A DNA stretch of 64,000 nucleotides, from contig NC_133540.1 in assembly GCF_048773025.1 (NCBI RefSeq), positions 78,433,501 through 78,497,500 of the forward strand. The letters run 5' to 3'. The stretch is from Camelus bactrianus. Its lineage: Eukaryota > Chordata > Mammalia > Artiodactyla > Camelidae. The translations under genes and the position numbers were made by a program. The notes beneath the pieces are model-generated. The model was given only the letters and a program-made list of their open reading frames with translations. It did no database searches and was not told the origin of the DNA. Positions 53,216 to 64,000 of the stretch are shown piece after piece. Position 1 is the first letter of the stretch. Each line of letters begins with the position of its first letter.

Positions 53216-54360
53216 GAGCTTCATCTGCCTTAAAAATAGTAGATATATATATATATAGTAATAGTAAATATATATATGTAAACTCATATATCTGAAAAAG
53301 AATTAATATCAAAAGTATATAATGAAAAATAACAATAAAGAATCTATAAGCAAAAGACACAAAATGTAATAAAAAATAGGCAAAAGACATAAATTGGCAT
53401 TTAACAGCAAAGAAAACATAAAGAGCAAATCAATCTATTAGAACTGCTAATAGTTCTAACATTATCTAACAACTAATAAACTTAGTAGTTATCATGTAAA
53501 TGCAAGTATTACCACAGTGTGAAACTATTTTAATGCATCTAGATAGCTATACATTAATAAATTGGACCTTATCAACTGTTAGAATATGAACTGTGTTATA
53601 CAGTGTTCAACTGCACATAAACACGTATTTGGTGTGAAGTATTCCTCTGCAAGGTAGAATAAAACATCCCTTTTCTGTTAAAATAGATTTGGTGAAGTGA
53701 CTTTCTTTGACCTATGAAATATGAATGGAATCTGAGATTGGGGCTACCCTGTCCACTAGATTTCGAGAGTAATGTTACTATGGAGGAGAGCTACAGCCAT
53801 ACCATAATAGAAATGTAATGTGAAAGTTCTAAGCTACTGAGATTTGGGCATATTTCATTATTTTTGTATCAGATTGTTAGATTAAGGGCTGCTAATTAGT
53901 CATGCTTTCTGGCATCTATGCCCTTATGTAGTTCTCTTCCAGATTGCTTAGGGCTTGGTTATGTGACTTATTTTGACCATGGGAAATCTGCAAGTATGAC
54001 ACACAGCCTTGATAAGGCTTTAACTATTGGAACACTGATACCTTTTGAACAAACTTAGTCTATCTTCCTTAAGATTGTGGTCCCATATAAAAAAAGAGAT
54101 GGCTTGGGGGAGAAATCAGCCATCTCATCCATTCCAGATATTTGAGCCGAGAAGCAAGATAATGAGAATGAAGCCATTTACATCATATAATTTTAATGCA
54201 ATAGCAAATGAAAAATTGAGCTTTTAAAGCTCAATGTGTAAACACACATTAAAATCAATACATTTATCTACCTTTTGTGCCAATATTCTACATTGATAGA
54301 TTGCCTACTTAAAGTTGTATATATTTAAGTATTGCTCTTATAAACTAAAAGCTATAAAAT
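53216..54360. other. AT-rich intergenic DNA
   Basis: No gene recognised. A TA-rich microsatellite lies at about 53240-53280. Confidence 0.5.
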
Positions 54361-54770
54361 ATTATCGAGGAAAATTAAAGAAGATCACATTAAGTGGAGA
54401 GATAAAAGTTGTTCATGCATTGGAAGACTCAATATTGTTAAGATAGCAATGCTCCCAAAATTGACCAATAGGTTAAATTTAATCCCACTAAAAATGCTAG
54501 TAGGCTTTTGCTGAAGATGCAAGACTGATTTTAAGAACTACTGTAAAGACAAATAGCCAAAACAATATGAAAAAACAAGAATTTTGAAGGGATTATACAC
54601 CTAATTTTGATACTTAGAGCAAACCTACATTAATCAAATCACTATTGTTTTGGTGAGAGGATTGACTTATAGATCAAATAAATACACTAGAGAATTCAGA
54701 TACAGACTCACTCTTAGATGGTCAATTTATTTTCCACAAAGTGTCAAAGTATAATGCTTAATGAATGAAA
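54361..54770 (+). mobile_element. Old L1 ORF2 fragment
   Basis: 'tggaagactcaatattgtta', 'gatagcaatgctcccaaaat', 'caaatagccaaaacaatatg' and 'ttcagatacagactcactct' follow L1 ORF2 DNA downstream of the reverse transcriptase. Strongly decayed. Confidence 0.8.
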
Positions 54771-57725
54771 ATTTGAACACGATTATTTTCATTTCACTAG
54801 AGTTATTAAAAGTAAAAAAAATTAAATTTTTTGGCTTGAAAGAAACTACATTATAAATTTGAAAAAATTTAAAAGCAGTTTTTGATTTAAAATACAAGTA
54901 ACTGTTAATAGTTATCACTATCTATTTTCAAACAGGCTTTTAAATCTTGTATTTTAAAAATACTCCAATAGGCTTTTAAAAACTTGCATTTGGAGACTAC
55001 GTACTTACTAGATTCCCAGCAATTACTCCCCCCAGCCACTGGAAATGTTGGCTGCTGCCAGCACACCAATGAGTCCCTCTCCAAGAAATGCCCTGGGCTA
55101 AATAATCTGCACCATTGACTGGTTGGTATGAGGATAGAAATGCCTAGCCTTCTAGCCTCAGTGCAGGGCAATTCTAGGTATCACGTCAGCTCCAGAGCTT
55201 CTTGGGCTGCCTTCACTCTCATGGTGTCAAACCCAAAGACTTGCCCCAGTAAACCCTCTACATGCAACTCTCCAATTCCAAGTGAACCTGACCTACAAAA
55301 AATTCTATCTTGCAAGAAAAGCTCCAAATCTCAATTCTTGTGTCTTAGTATTCACAGATCTGTTACACTTTTCAACAACTGTGAGCTAAAGACAAATTTA
55401 TACCTTCTCCCACTCAGTGTGTAGCTTTTTGCTCTTAGACAAAATGGCTTAATTTTTCTTACTGTTTGTTCCCAGTTACTCATGTGACTACTTAATATCA
55501 CAGTTCAGTGTTTCTAGGCACACAGCCAGATTACAAGTCCAGCTATAGATTTCTAGCATTCTCCTCCCCCAAGCCAAATATACTTAAAGGAGCATTTAAT
55601 TGAATTAATTAGAAAATTATCACTTAGTTAAGTAACCTAATTGTTCTCAGCACTGGCAAAAATACCAACATTTACAAACTGAATTAAATGGGTGTTACCA
55701 AGAGTAGGGCAACATAAATCCAACTCAGAATGTTAAAGTATAAATGACATGTTGTTAAAAGAATTATAAAGTTACATTTATAGATAGTAGATGAAGATAT
55801 ATTGTATACAAATTTTAAGTGCACCACAAAGCAAAGGTTCATAACTAAAAGGTATGATATTCATCTTTTTCATGATTTTTTCAGAAAGCATAATTTATTT
55901 CTACAAAAATTAGTCTATAAATAAAAGTGAGTTCTTTATATTTTAAGAGCCATGCATATTAAATATGACATTCAATATATGTTATATTTCAAAATATAAA
56001 ACGCTTTATGCATATCTGTTTTTAATCTACTAAAATGTTATGGTTCAATCGACATTTATTCAAAACCAATTTTGATAGAAAAAGAACTAAAGGGAAGTTA
56101 TTTTGTGCTCTAAGTGCTATTGTATACAGTATTTTATTTAAGTTATATTTGAGAAACCTGCTAATAAAATTTTTATATTATAGAAAAATGAACATGAGAG
56201 AACATTCTCAACCAGCCCAGTATTAAAAGGCAAAGTCCCCCAATGTTTCTGACTGCAAAGTTGAACACTAACCACTACGTATACAACTGATTATAGAAAA
56301 CTCTTTAGAGCCAAAGAAACTTTATATTCTGAATATCTTACAACTTTTGTATGTAAGAGAAAGATGCTACTTAGATCTAAGACCAAAGAAAGTGTATTTA
56401 CTGTTCAGAATCATAGAAATGGAATGTTGCTTTTTGCCTCTCTGAAATGCTGACGTTATTTTTTTAATAAAGTATGCATGTGCAATTTCTGTTTCCTTCC
56501 AAAACAATGAAAACCATCACTTTTATTTTTAAATTTGTCTGAGATGAAGATGTAAGAAAATAATTTTACTTTGCATATGACTAGATCAAGAATAAGACCA
56601 AGAAATGGTGTTTTAAGGACATGGAATTAATTCTTTTTCAATGTATCAAAGACAGGAATTCATCACTTTAAAGTATCACAGAGAGTAAGCAAATTTAAAA
56701 CCACCATAATAAGCATTTTCAGCATAACTTCTTGGGATAAACTGAATAGAATATTTTTATGCCCGCCTAAGTTAATTCCTCAACTGAGTGGAAATAAACT
56801 TGATGTAAATCAATACCCACGCATGGTTCTACAAAGTAGAAAACTGACATGAAAATGTTTTTTTCATCAGTGCCCATGGATTAAGTAGACCATGCTAAAA
56901 TATGGTTTTAACATTATTTTTTTTTATGGTCTATTTTAAGCAGCCAGGCATAGCATTCAAACTAAATGTAGTTTATATTCCTGATGTGACATTTTAAATA
57001 GTTTTGTTTCCTGATATTAGTCTTTTTTTACATTTCTAAATCTATATCTATTTTTTTAAATGCAATTTCTAAAAATAAAATAACTATAACATGGTATACT
57101 CTGTATGCATGATGGGTTTTGAGAATAATTTATTTTTCCAATAGGCAGGGGTATTTTTTTCTGATGCTACTAGGAATTTTTTTTTATTATAATGGCATTT
57201 CTTATGAGTGTATTGACTGGCTGGCAAGCCCACCTGGTCTAAACAGGAAAGAGATAGTTGTTTTAAAACACTGAAAAACTAAAGAAAATACAGTCTATGC
57301 ACTGATTAGATTTCTATCAAATGTGATGATAGAAAATAGATTATTTGAAGTGAGAAACAAGAAAACCCTTCAAAAATAAAGCCTATTTTTTTCTGATTAT
57401 ATAGTTTTTTAATTGTACTATGCTAGAGAAAAAAGTTAATTCTGTTATTTACCATCCCAAACCGTGTATATGTAAGAAGGAGCTTCAATATGTAACACTT
57501 CCCAATGTGAGTCATAATAATCTATACAGTTAATGAATCAATGAAAAATTCAATGAATCAAACACTATACTAAGCCTTTAAATATATATTGTTGGTTATA
57601 CTACTCACCCTAACCCATTAAGCTAGGCATTATTGATACACCTGGGGCTTACGAAGCTTAAACAACATGCTCAGATAATATAGCAAGAACATGACAATAA
57701 AAGTATAAAAGATAAAAACCTGAAT
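54771..57725. other. AT-rich intergenic DNA
   Basis: No gene recognised. The patch at about 55000-55420 is less AT-rich and holds a 98-codon open frame (55128-55424) with no domain seen. A MIR-like scrap is likely at about 57590-57700. Confidence 0.5.
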
Positions 57726-58240
57726 ATTCTAACCCCAAGTACTGTTTCTTCCTCCCTAGCCCAGATTCATGTTTCATTTAACCTGTTGCGTGGGCCATCT
57801 ATTCCATGCATGGTGTCTTCCGTTACCACCCACATGACCAATACCCTTGTGTAAGCTTTCGATCAATCTAATCTCACTTCACCAGTCCTTCCCATCAAAA
57901 ACTATCCTTGAAAACACTACAAGAGTAATCTTCCGGTAGCATAGCTCTGATTGTGTATTCCAGAGTTCCAGTGGCCTACAAAATCAAATGTAAACCTATA
58001 GGACTTCAGGACATAGCTGTAATATCAAAATCTTTTCCTATAAAGTGGTTTTACATATTCTGGGCTCACATATCATTTACTCTAGGGCCTTCCCTGTTTA
58101 CATATATGCCATGTAATTCTGATTTCCATGATAGATCTTCTATGCTATTTTCTTTTTTGGAATATCCCCATTGGTGCCCTGTGTTCGCTAAGATTGGGTT
58201 CAGTTCATATTAGATTCTTGACTGTAGTCACAGTCTTTTT
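57726..58240 (+). mobile_element. LINE-2 fragment
   Basis: 'gagttccagtggcctacaaa', 'caggacatagctgtaatatc' and 'tgggctcacatatcatttac', with 'atagctctgattgtgtattc' upstream, follow the L2 3' region in order. Confidence 0.65.
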
Positions 58241-58783
58241 AACAAAGTATAAGTTTTATTTTACTCACTTAACAAGATGTCCTGAGGGTAGTGATGTAGG
58301 GTTTGTGCTATTGCTTGAGAAAGTTAAAAGAGTCAGCTTCTAATTATTCCTAAACCCACCCACTCCTTCTCAATCTTAACTGATAACCATTATCCTTAAG
58401 TTTGGAAGATGGTGCCTTTGTGAATCATATCTAACTCTAGTAAAGAAGAAAGAGAAATAGGCAAAATGGACATGCTAGTTGAGTTTGTCTCTTTCACCAA
58501 GAAATAATAGTTTTTCCAGAAATTCCATCCAGTAAAATTCTTAGGAGTCCATTCAAAACTAGCTCCTATATACAACCCTTGTTGTAAGGACATCTGGGGA
58601 GCTAAGTATTTTAAATGTTGTCCATTGCTGTGTCCCATCCAAAGAAAAACAAATTGTTTCTCTTATTAAGAAGGGAAGACAGCATGTATATTAGACAATG
58701 TTGTCTGTAATGTATCTACTCTACACTCCATAACCAGATTTTCAATTTTATTTATCATTTAAGTTCAAAATAAATTCAATCTT

Positions 58784-58795
58784 TAAAGTGAACCC
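58784..58795. repeat. Target-site duplication, left copy
   Basis: 'taaagtgaaccc' recurs exactly at 58921-58932 around a short L1 tail. Confidence 0.88.
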
Positions 58796-58920
58796 AAAAA
58801 AAATGTGACAATGAGTGTGTATATGTCCATGAATAACTGAAAAATTGTGCTGAACACTGGAATTTGACACAACATTGTAAAATGATTATAAATCAATAAA
58901 AAATGTTAAAAAAAAATAAA
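58796..58920 (+). mobile_element. Very short L1 3'-tail insertion
   Basis: Only about 125 bases: 'gtgtatatgtccatgaataa', 'ctgaaaaattgtgctgaaca', 'gaatttgacacaacattgta' and a tail with 'aatcaataaaaaatgtt' and an A-run. It is bracketed by a perfect 12-bp direct repeat. The text is the end of a lineage-specific L1 or of a SINE sharing that end. Confidence 0.9.
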
Positions 58921-58932
58921 TAAAGTGAACCC
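58921..58932. repeat. Target-site duplication, right copy
   Basis: Exact match to 58784-58795. Confidence 0.88.
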
Positions 58933-61789
58933 TACCCTAATCCTACATGCTAGAAACATCTCTCCACATTCTGAAGTTTTATAGCAATTTCTTTAGATTT
59001 CTACCATGATATCTATTCTTTTACTTGAAATAGTATGTGCATTTCTATGTGCTTACAAATGTTTATGAAATAAAAATACTAACACAAATGTGAGCCTGGC
59101 TCCTCTGCTGTTCTGTGAAGCACTCTTGACGATCTGTTGGCTTAATGAGTTTGCAATTGCTATCAGGTTCCTTGTAGTTGAGTGTTGGTTCAAGACCCAA
59201 ATTTTCCCACACAGAGTCTCCCCGTAAGTTGCTCCAGTGTTCCTTAACAAGATAAATGAAAATGACCAGTCTTTCACTATTTTTTCTAGGGTTCAGGAGC
59301 TCTGAGTATTCCATTTCTTTGGACACAGATTGTCCCCAGTCAGATTAATCCTGTGGGGACAAACTGTGTCCAAAGAAATGGAATACTCACTGGATGGAGT
59401 AGCCAAATTAACGATATGCCCTGATGTAAGAGTTTTTGCCCCATGATGATTTGTAAATTTTACTGTATCACAATTGTGTCTATTTTTAACAAATTGTCCT
59501 TGTTAATTGTCAACTCACAGATTTCTCTTCTGGAAATCTAGCTGAAATGAACAACCCATGACAGTATTAAATGATACAATATAAAAGTATATTCAAATAT
59601 TATGGGCCTTTAGTAGTGAGAATCATCTTTTTCTTTTTCCTGAATGAATCATAGAAGACATTACAGAGAAGCTGACATTTATAGCTTCATGGGTGCAATT
59701 CTCGAGACAGAGTAGGGACAAACATTTTAAGAGAGATATTCCTAGAGGTTGGCACAGCTCAGGCCGCCTGACAATGTGTTCCCAAATCACATGGATATAT
59801 AAGCACATACTTTCATATATTCTTATATAATAATACATAAATTTAAAAAATCTTTCTTTCCAGTATTGCAAGTGAAAGTTATAATTTATTTGAAACTCCA
59901 TCTGATTTAAAATCTTTACACACAAATGGTATACTATATTGCATCCAAATTGTCATTTTCAATTAGATTCAATTTTTATTTATTTGCTCTTGGCACAATT
60001 TCACATTAAATAGAAGTTTCTGAGAAACAAAATATGGCATATTTAAAATAAGACCTTTATCTTCCATCTTATTTAATCTTATTTGTATGTATTGTAACAT
60101 AGCCAAGATTCTATTTTAGCTTTCTCTTTCTATTTATGGCCCTGAGTTTTGCCTTTTGTTTCCAATATATACCTTGGAATTTATATGAATAAACAATAAT
60201 ATTTATTCTGAGAAATATAATTTTATTAATGTAAACTAACATTACTAAATCCTTTAATCATTTTGCCAATACTTGACACATCACCATTTGCTTCATCTTC
60301 TCTAAAGGTTATAGACTGCAATATTAGTCAAGATGAATATACTGTGTTTCCCATATTAAAGTATATTTATTTAAATGGGAAAAAAGGTCTTTTTCTGTGC
60401 ATACTACTCTCACTTTCTAATATAATAGAAGTAAATTGCAATTGTCTTCTCTGATTTCTGTTTATTGGAGAAATTTTCATTTTTATTTTCCCTACAAGGG
60501 ATTGAGTCTAGAAATTCTCATATCTTTACTAGTTCATTAAAATACAGATAAATCTAGTTCATATGTTATTAAATTTCAATAGCCCTCATAAGCAATTCAA
60601 AAAACAAATACAGTTATGAAGCTTCAATATGGATAATTTTATTTCATTTCCAGCAAACAGATGAATGCCAACAAGAGGGAAATAAACAGAAACCAACTGT
60701 TCTATCTCTTGAGCCCTTTTAGAAACATCATCTACTTCATTAAGAAGTACTTTAAATTATATATTTTGTACTAATTTTTATCACTTTTACATCTCATAAT
60801 CTTTGGAACATCACAAATCTCTATTCAATTGTCTTTAATTGTCCTAAAAATTCTTATTCATTTATTTTTAATAGTCCTAAAAAAGATTGATGTGCTTGGT
60901 TTTTATTCTCCACTTTCAGAATCTACCTATGAAGTTACTGTATTTAGAGAAAGACAACCAGATTTCTTATGGTCAGAGAATGAAGCCGCACATAAGGAAA
61001 GGAGATGGCTAGACTAAAAACTGGTGCTAGAATGGTGTTGGAGAAATTAATATCAAAATTCCCTGATGAAAAGAACCAGGGTCCTTTGGATAACTGGTTG
61101 GTTATGGGACAGAGGTGAGGAAATTAAAAGATGAGCTTGGAGAATCTTTGGTGCCACAAAGTAATAAAGAAAAATAAAAAGAAATAATGGAAGTAATATT
61201 AAAAGGGTGCATACACCAACCTGAGAGTCCTCTCAGTGTTCAAAGTTGGAACCGTTTGAACAAATTAAAACATGTTATGTTATGTAAATATTGAATTATA
61301 ACCCTTCCAATGAAACATCCATTTGTGCATATGTATATAAGTAACTGAATAAATAAATTAAAGGAAGGAGTGATAAGTCTTTCTTACAAAGAATTCCAGT
61401 TGATAAATAAAGAGAAGTGAGGGAAATAGAATACCACTACTAGAATACCACAGTAATTTTCACAGGCAACATTCATTTAGGATGCTAGGATTAATTGGCA
61501 AAAATTAAGCAGTAATAATATATTTGTGTAGTATCAAAGTATCCCCCAAATATTTAATATTAACAAAGGAAAACAGTTATTTTACCTTGTAAAATATTTG
61601 CAGACATAAATTAGCTAAATGATAAAAGTTAACATTATCAGTCATATTCATATCACGTACCCCCCTCATATGATACATGGAGAAGAAAATATCATCTTGC
61701 TGGTATCCTTCCCATTATTACGTAACTCAGTCTAGTCACAGGAAGACATTAGAGAAATACAATCAAGAGCATTTTATAAAATAACTCAC
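58933..61789. other. AT-rich intergenic DNA with one hairpin
   Basis: No gene recognised apart from the hairpin at 59304-59388. Overlapping minus-strand open frames at 59053-59326 show no domain. Confidence 0.5.
59304..59388. repeat. Inverted repeat, 35-bp arms, 15-bp loop
   Basis: Left arm 59304-59338 (starting 'gagtattccatttctttgga') and right arm 59354-59388 are reverse complements with one mismatch. The 15-base spacer is 'gtcagattaatcctg'. Flanking bases do not extend the match. Confidence 0.95.
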
Positions 61790-61893
61790 CAGTACTCTTC
61801 AGAATTGTTGAGGTCATGAAAGACAAGCAAACATTCAGGAACTGTCACAGATTGGAGGAAAACTAAATTCAGTTGGGGATACTGGTTTACATC
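61790..61893 (-). CDS. Exon-like open segment of an unidentified gene
   Basis: On the minus strand a long pyrimidine tract ending 'cttttattttccag' leads into 104 open bases, which end at a strong donor, TG before GTGAGTTAT. The reading in phase 0 is DVNQYPQLNLVFLQSV, then TVPECLLVFHDLNNSEEYW with the last codon split (phase 2). No stop is in frame. I do not recognise the protein, and no second exon was found nearby; introns could be long in this AT-rich setting. It could be a real exon of a large gene, or a well-placed chance. Confidence 0.45.
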
Positions 61894-62074
61894 CTGGAAA
61901 ATAAAAGAAGAGAAAAAAAACCAGTGTAAAAATTTGGGGAATCCAAATATGATCTGTACTTTTGTTAATAATGTCATATCAAGATTAATTTATTAGCTCT
62001 AGTGCATGTGCTGTGGTTATATAAGATGCTGACCTAAAGGAAAGAGTGTTATATAGGCAACCTGTACTACTTTT

Positions 62075-63112
62075 GTTTTGAAAAGCTTTATTGAGACATA
62101 ATGCATATGCCATACAATTGACTCATTCAAAGTGTCAATTAAATGCATTTTACTGCATCCACATGTACTAAAAACATCACAGCAATCCAATTTTAGAACA
62201 TTTCATACCCCTTAAGATACCCTGTACTGATTAGTAGTCAATTCCCTCTCCCCATTCCCCCCAAACTCCATACTCCCATCCCTAAGTAAGCATTTAGTTT
62301 ACTTTGTGTCTCTAATATATGTATATATATAATATTATATATATAATATATCATATATAAGATATATGATATAATGTATATATTATTCATCTAAATGAAA
62401 AGGAACCATACAATATGTAGTCTTTTGTGACTAGCTTCTTTCACTTAATATTTTCAAATTTCATCCTTGTTTTATTTTGTAGCTATCCTAGTGTGTGTGA
62501 AGTAGGGTCCCACACACACAATTTTGGTTTATATTTTCTTTTTAAACTGAAGGATAGTTGATTTATAATACTGTATTAGTTTCAGATAAACAACATAGTG
62601 ATTGCATATTTTTATGGATATGTTCTTCTAAGTTATATATCTCTTACATTTGCATCAATGATACATTTTGAGTTAATTTTGGGGTACTATGTAAAGTTGA
62701 AACCCAACTCCATTCCTTGGCTTCTGAGTACCTAGTTGTCCCAGTACTATTTGTTGAAAAGACTATTCTTTCTCTATTGAGTTGTCTTGACATGCTTGTT
62801 GAAAATCAATTAACCATAAATGTAAGGATTTAAGTCTAGACTCTGAATTCTATTCCATTTATCCATATATTTTTCTTATGCCACTATCACACTGTCTTGA
62901 TACTTGGTTTTGTACTAAGTTTTAAACTTGGGAAATGCGATTACTCCAATTTGTACTTCTTCAAGATTCTTTTGAAATTCTAGATCCCCTGCATTTCCAT
63001 ATAAATGTTAGTATTGGCTTGTCAATTTTTATAAAAATCGACCTGGGATCTTGATATGGATTGTGTTGAATCTATAGATGAGTTTGGAGAGGACTGCCAT
63101 TTTAACAAGATT
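62075..63112 (-). mobile_element. Old L1 3' part, reverse, with a younger-type tail inside
   Basis: 'gaaaagctttattgagacat' starts the reverse 3' end. ORF2 sequence follows from about 62690: 'ttgttgaaaagactattctt', 'tctattccatttatccatat' and 'gtgttgaatctatagatgag'. A short block at about 62540-62625 ('aaggatagttgatttataat', 'gtattagtttcagataaaca') looks like the end of a later L1 type set into the older one. A (TA)n tract lies at about 62310-62380. Confidence 0.82.
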
Positions 63113-63218
63113 AAATTAGAATTATTTTGTTATTTAGTGTGAAATGGTAATTTATTTCTATAAAAGTAAGCCATGAGCCACATTCTTTTGAATATTTTTT
63201 GTCTGTTTATCAATATTA

Positions 63219-63716
63219 TCTAGACCTGGACTGTTTGATATGGTTGTCAGTAACCAAACATGACTAACCCTAAGTGTGGGTAGGGAATTTGAGAAATTAA
63301 ACTTGTAATTTTATTTATTTTAATTAATAAAAATATATGCATTATTTTATCTGGCAATTTAAAAACATTTAAGTGTGTTTGGAACCACTAGGGTATGTGA
63401 ATCTCCTTTATCAACTGGAAAAATGTGACCTCTAAATAAAGATAAAATATTTCTGCTAAAAATTTTGCATACAAATTGAGATGTACTCTAAGTGTAAAAT
63501 ACACATTAGATCGAAGACTGTGTACAAAAAAACAATTTAAACTTATTAAAAATATTTATTTTGACCTCATTTGAAACATTATTTTGGATACATTCAGATA
63601 CATATACTACTAACATTAATTTCACCTGTTTCTAATTTCTTTTTTAATGTGACTAGAAAGCTTTAAATGACATATATGACTCACATAGTATTTCTCCTGG
63701 ATAGTGTTGCTCTAGA
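63219..63716. mobile_element. Possible hAT-type (Charlie-like) MITE
   Basis: The left end 'tctagacctggactgtttga' and the right end 'ggatagtgttgctctaga' are rough inverted complements. The middle ('gttgtcagtaaccaaacatg', 'aaattaaacttgtaatttta') resembles an abundant non-autonomous mammalian hAT repeat. Orientation and name are uncertain. Confidence 0.5.
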
Positions 63717-64000
63717 TTCTATCTATCTTGTGAACATTAATACTAAGATTTTAAGACAGCTCAGTATCACCTACTGTGAAGTCAATAACCCTATATTGAT
63801 GTAATAGTTAATAATAATAGTTAACAGTTTTAATAATAATTAACATTAACTTTACGTACCAATTGTACTAAATGTATTATTTTACCATCATATCTAGGGT
63901 ACTTTATTATATTTATCCTTTATACATTAATTTATTAAATGTTTAATGAGTATTTACTATGTGTTAGTTCTAGAAATAAAGATGGCTGTGTCACAGTTCC
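63717..64000. other. AT-rich end of window
   Basis: No gene or clear repeat seen. Confidence 0.5.

Noticed and set aside
59053-59326. Two overlapping minus-strand open frames of 74 and 87 codons
   Set aside because: Two frames are open together, with no domain and no exon signals. One overlaps the hairpin arm.

Overview
This is nuclear DNA from a placental mammal. There are no operons, closely packed genes or bacterial signals. The sequence is AT-rich and full of mammalian repeats: LINE-1, LINE-2, MIR, mammalian LTR retroelements of the MaLR and ERVL kind, a Tigger-type DNA transposon and a hAT-like element. The L1 3' tails (two-base variants of a 'gacacaacattgtaaa' block followed by 'tcaataaa') look like those of cetartiodactyls. 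I saw no primate Alu, rodent B1/B2, ruminant Bov-tA/BovB or pig PRE1. A camelid is my best guess from memory, but only a guess.

Layout. 1-6965: an old L1 split by a nearly full-length (about 6.1 kb) younger L1, which carries about 330 bp of non-standard sequence before its poly-A tail. 6966-10982: plain AT-rich DNA. 10983-17069: a second full-length, older L1 with a 15-bp target duplication and a stray L1 3' tail embedded in its ORF2. 17310-17706: MaLR LTR. 20377-21210: reverse L1 3' piece with a clear target duplication. 22200-27760: fossil gammaretrovirus-like material on the minus strand, namely two related LTRs around a shortened interior and a separate pol-bearing piece. 29280-36010: L2, MIR and LTR fossils.

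36629-41572 is the most unusual part. A GC-rich island of about 4 kb holds broken remnants of host genes, all on the plus strand: two unidentified exons that splice in frame, a piece resembling the end of WDR54, a three-exon C2orf81 copy that keeps its introns, and two exons of a short-chain dehydrogenase/reductase. The introns mean this is duplicated genomic DNA and not a retrocopy. A roughly 140-bp direct repeat about 92% identical by eye lies on both sides of it.

41573-64000 is gene-poor. It holds L1, L2, MLT1, MLT2, Tigger and hAT fossils, a short L1 tail insertion with a perfect 12-bp target duplication, a 35-bp-arm hairpin, and one exon-like open segment on the minus strand (61790-61893) with strong splice signals. 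I found no clearly intact protein-coding gene and no RNA gene. Repeat family names and gene matches come from memory and were not searched.
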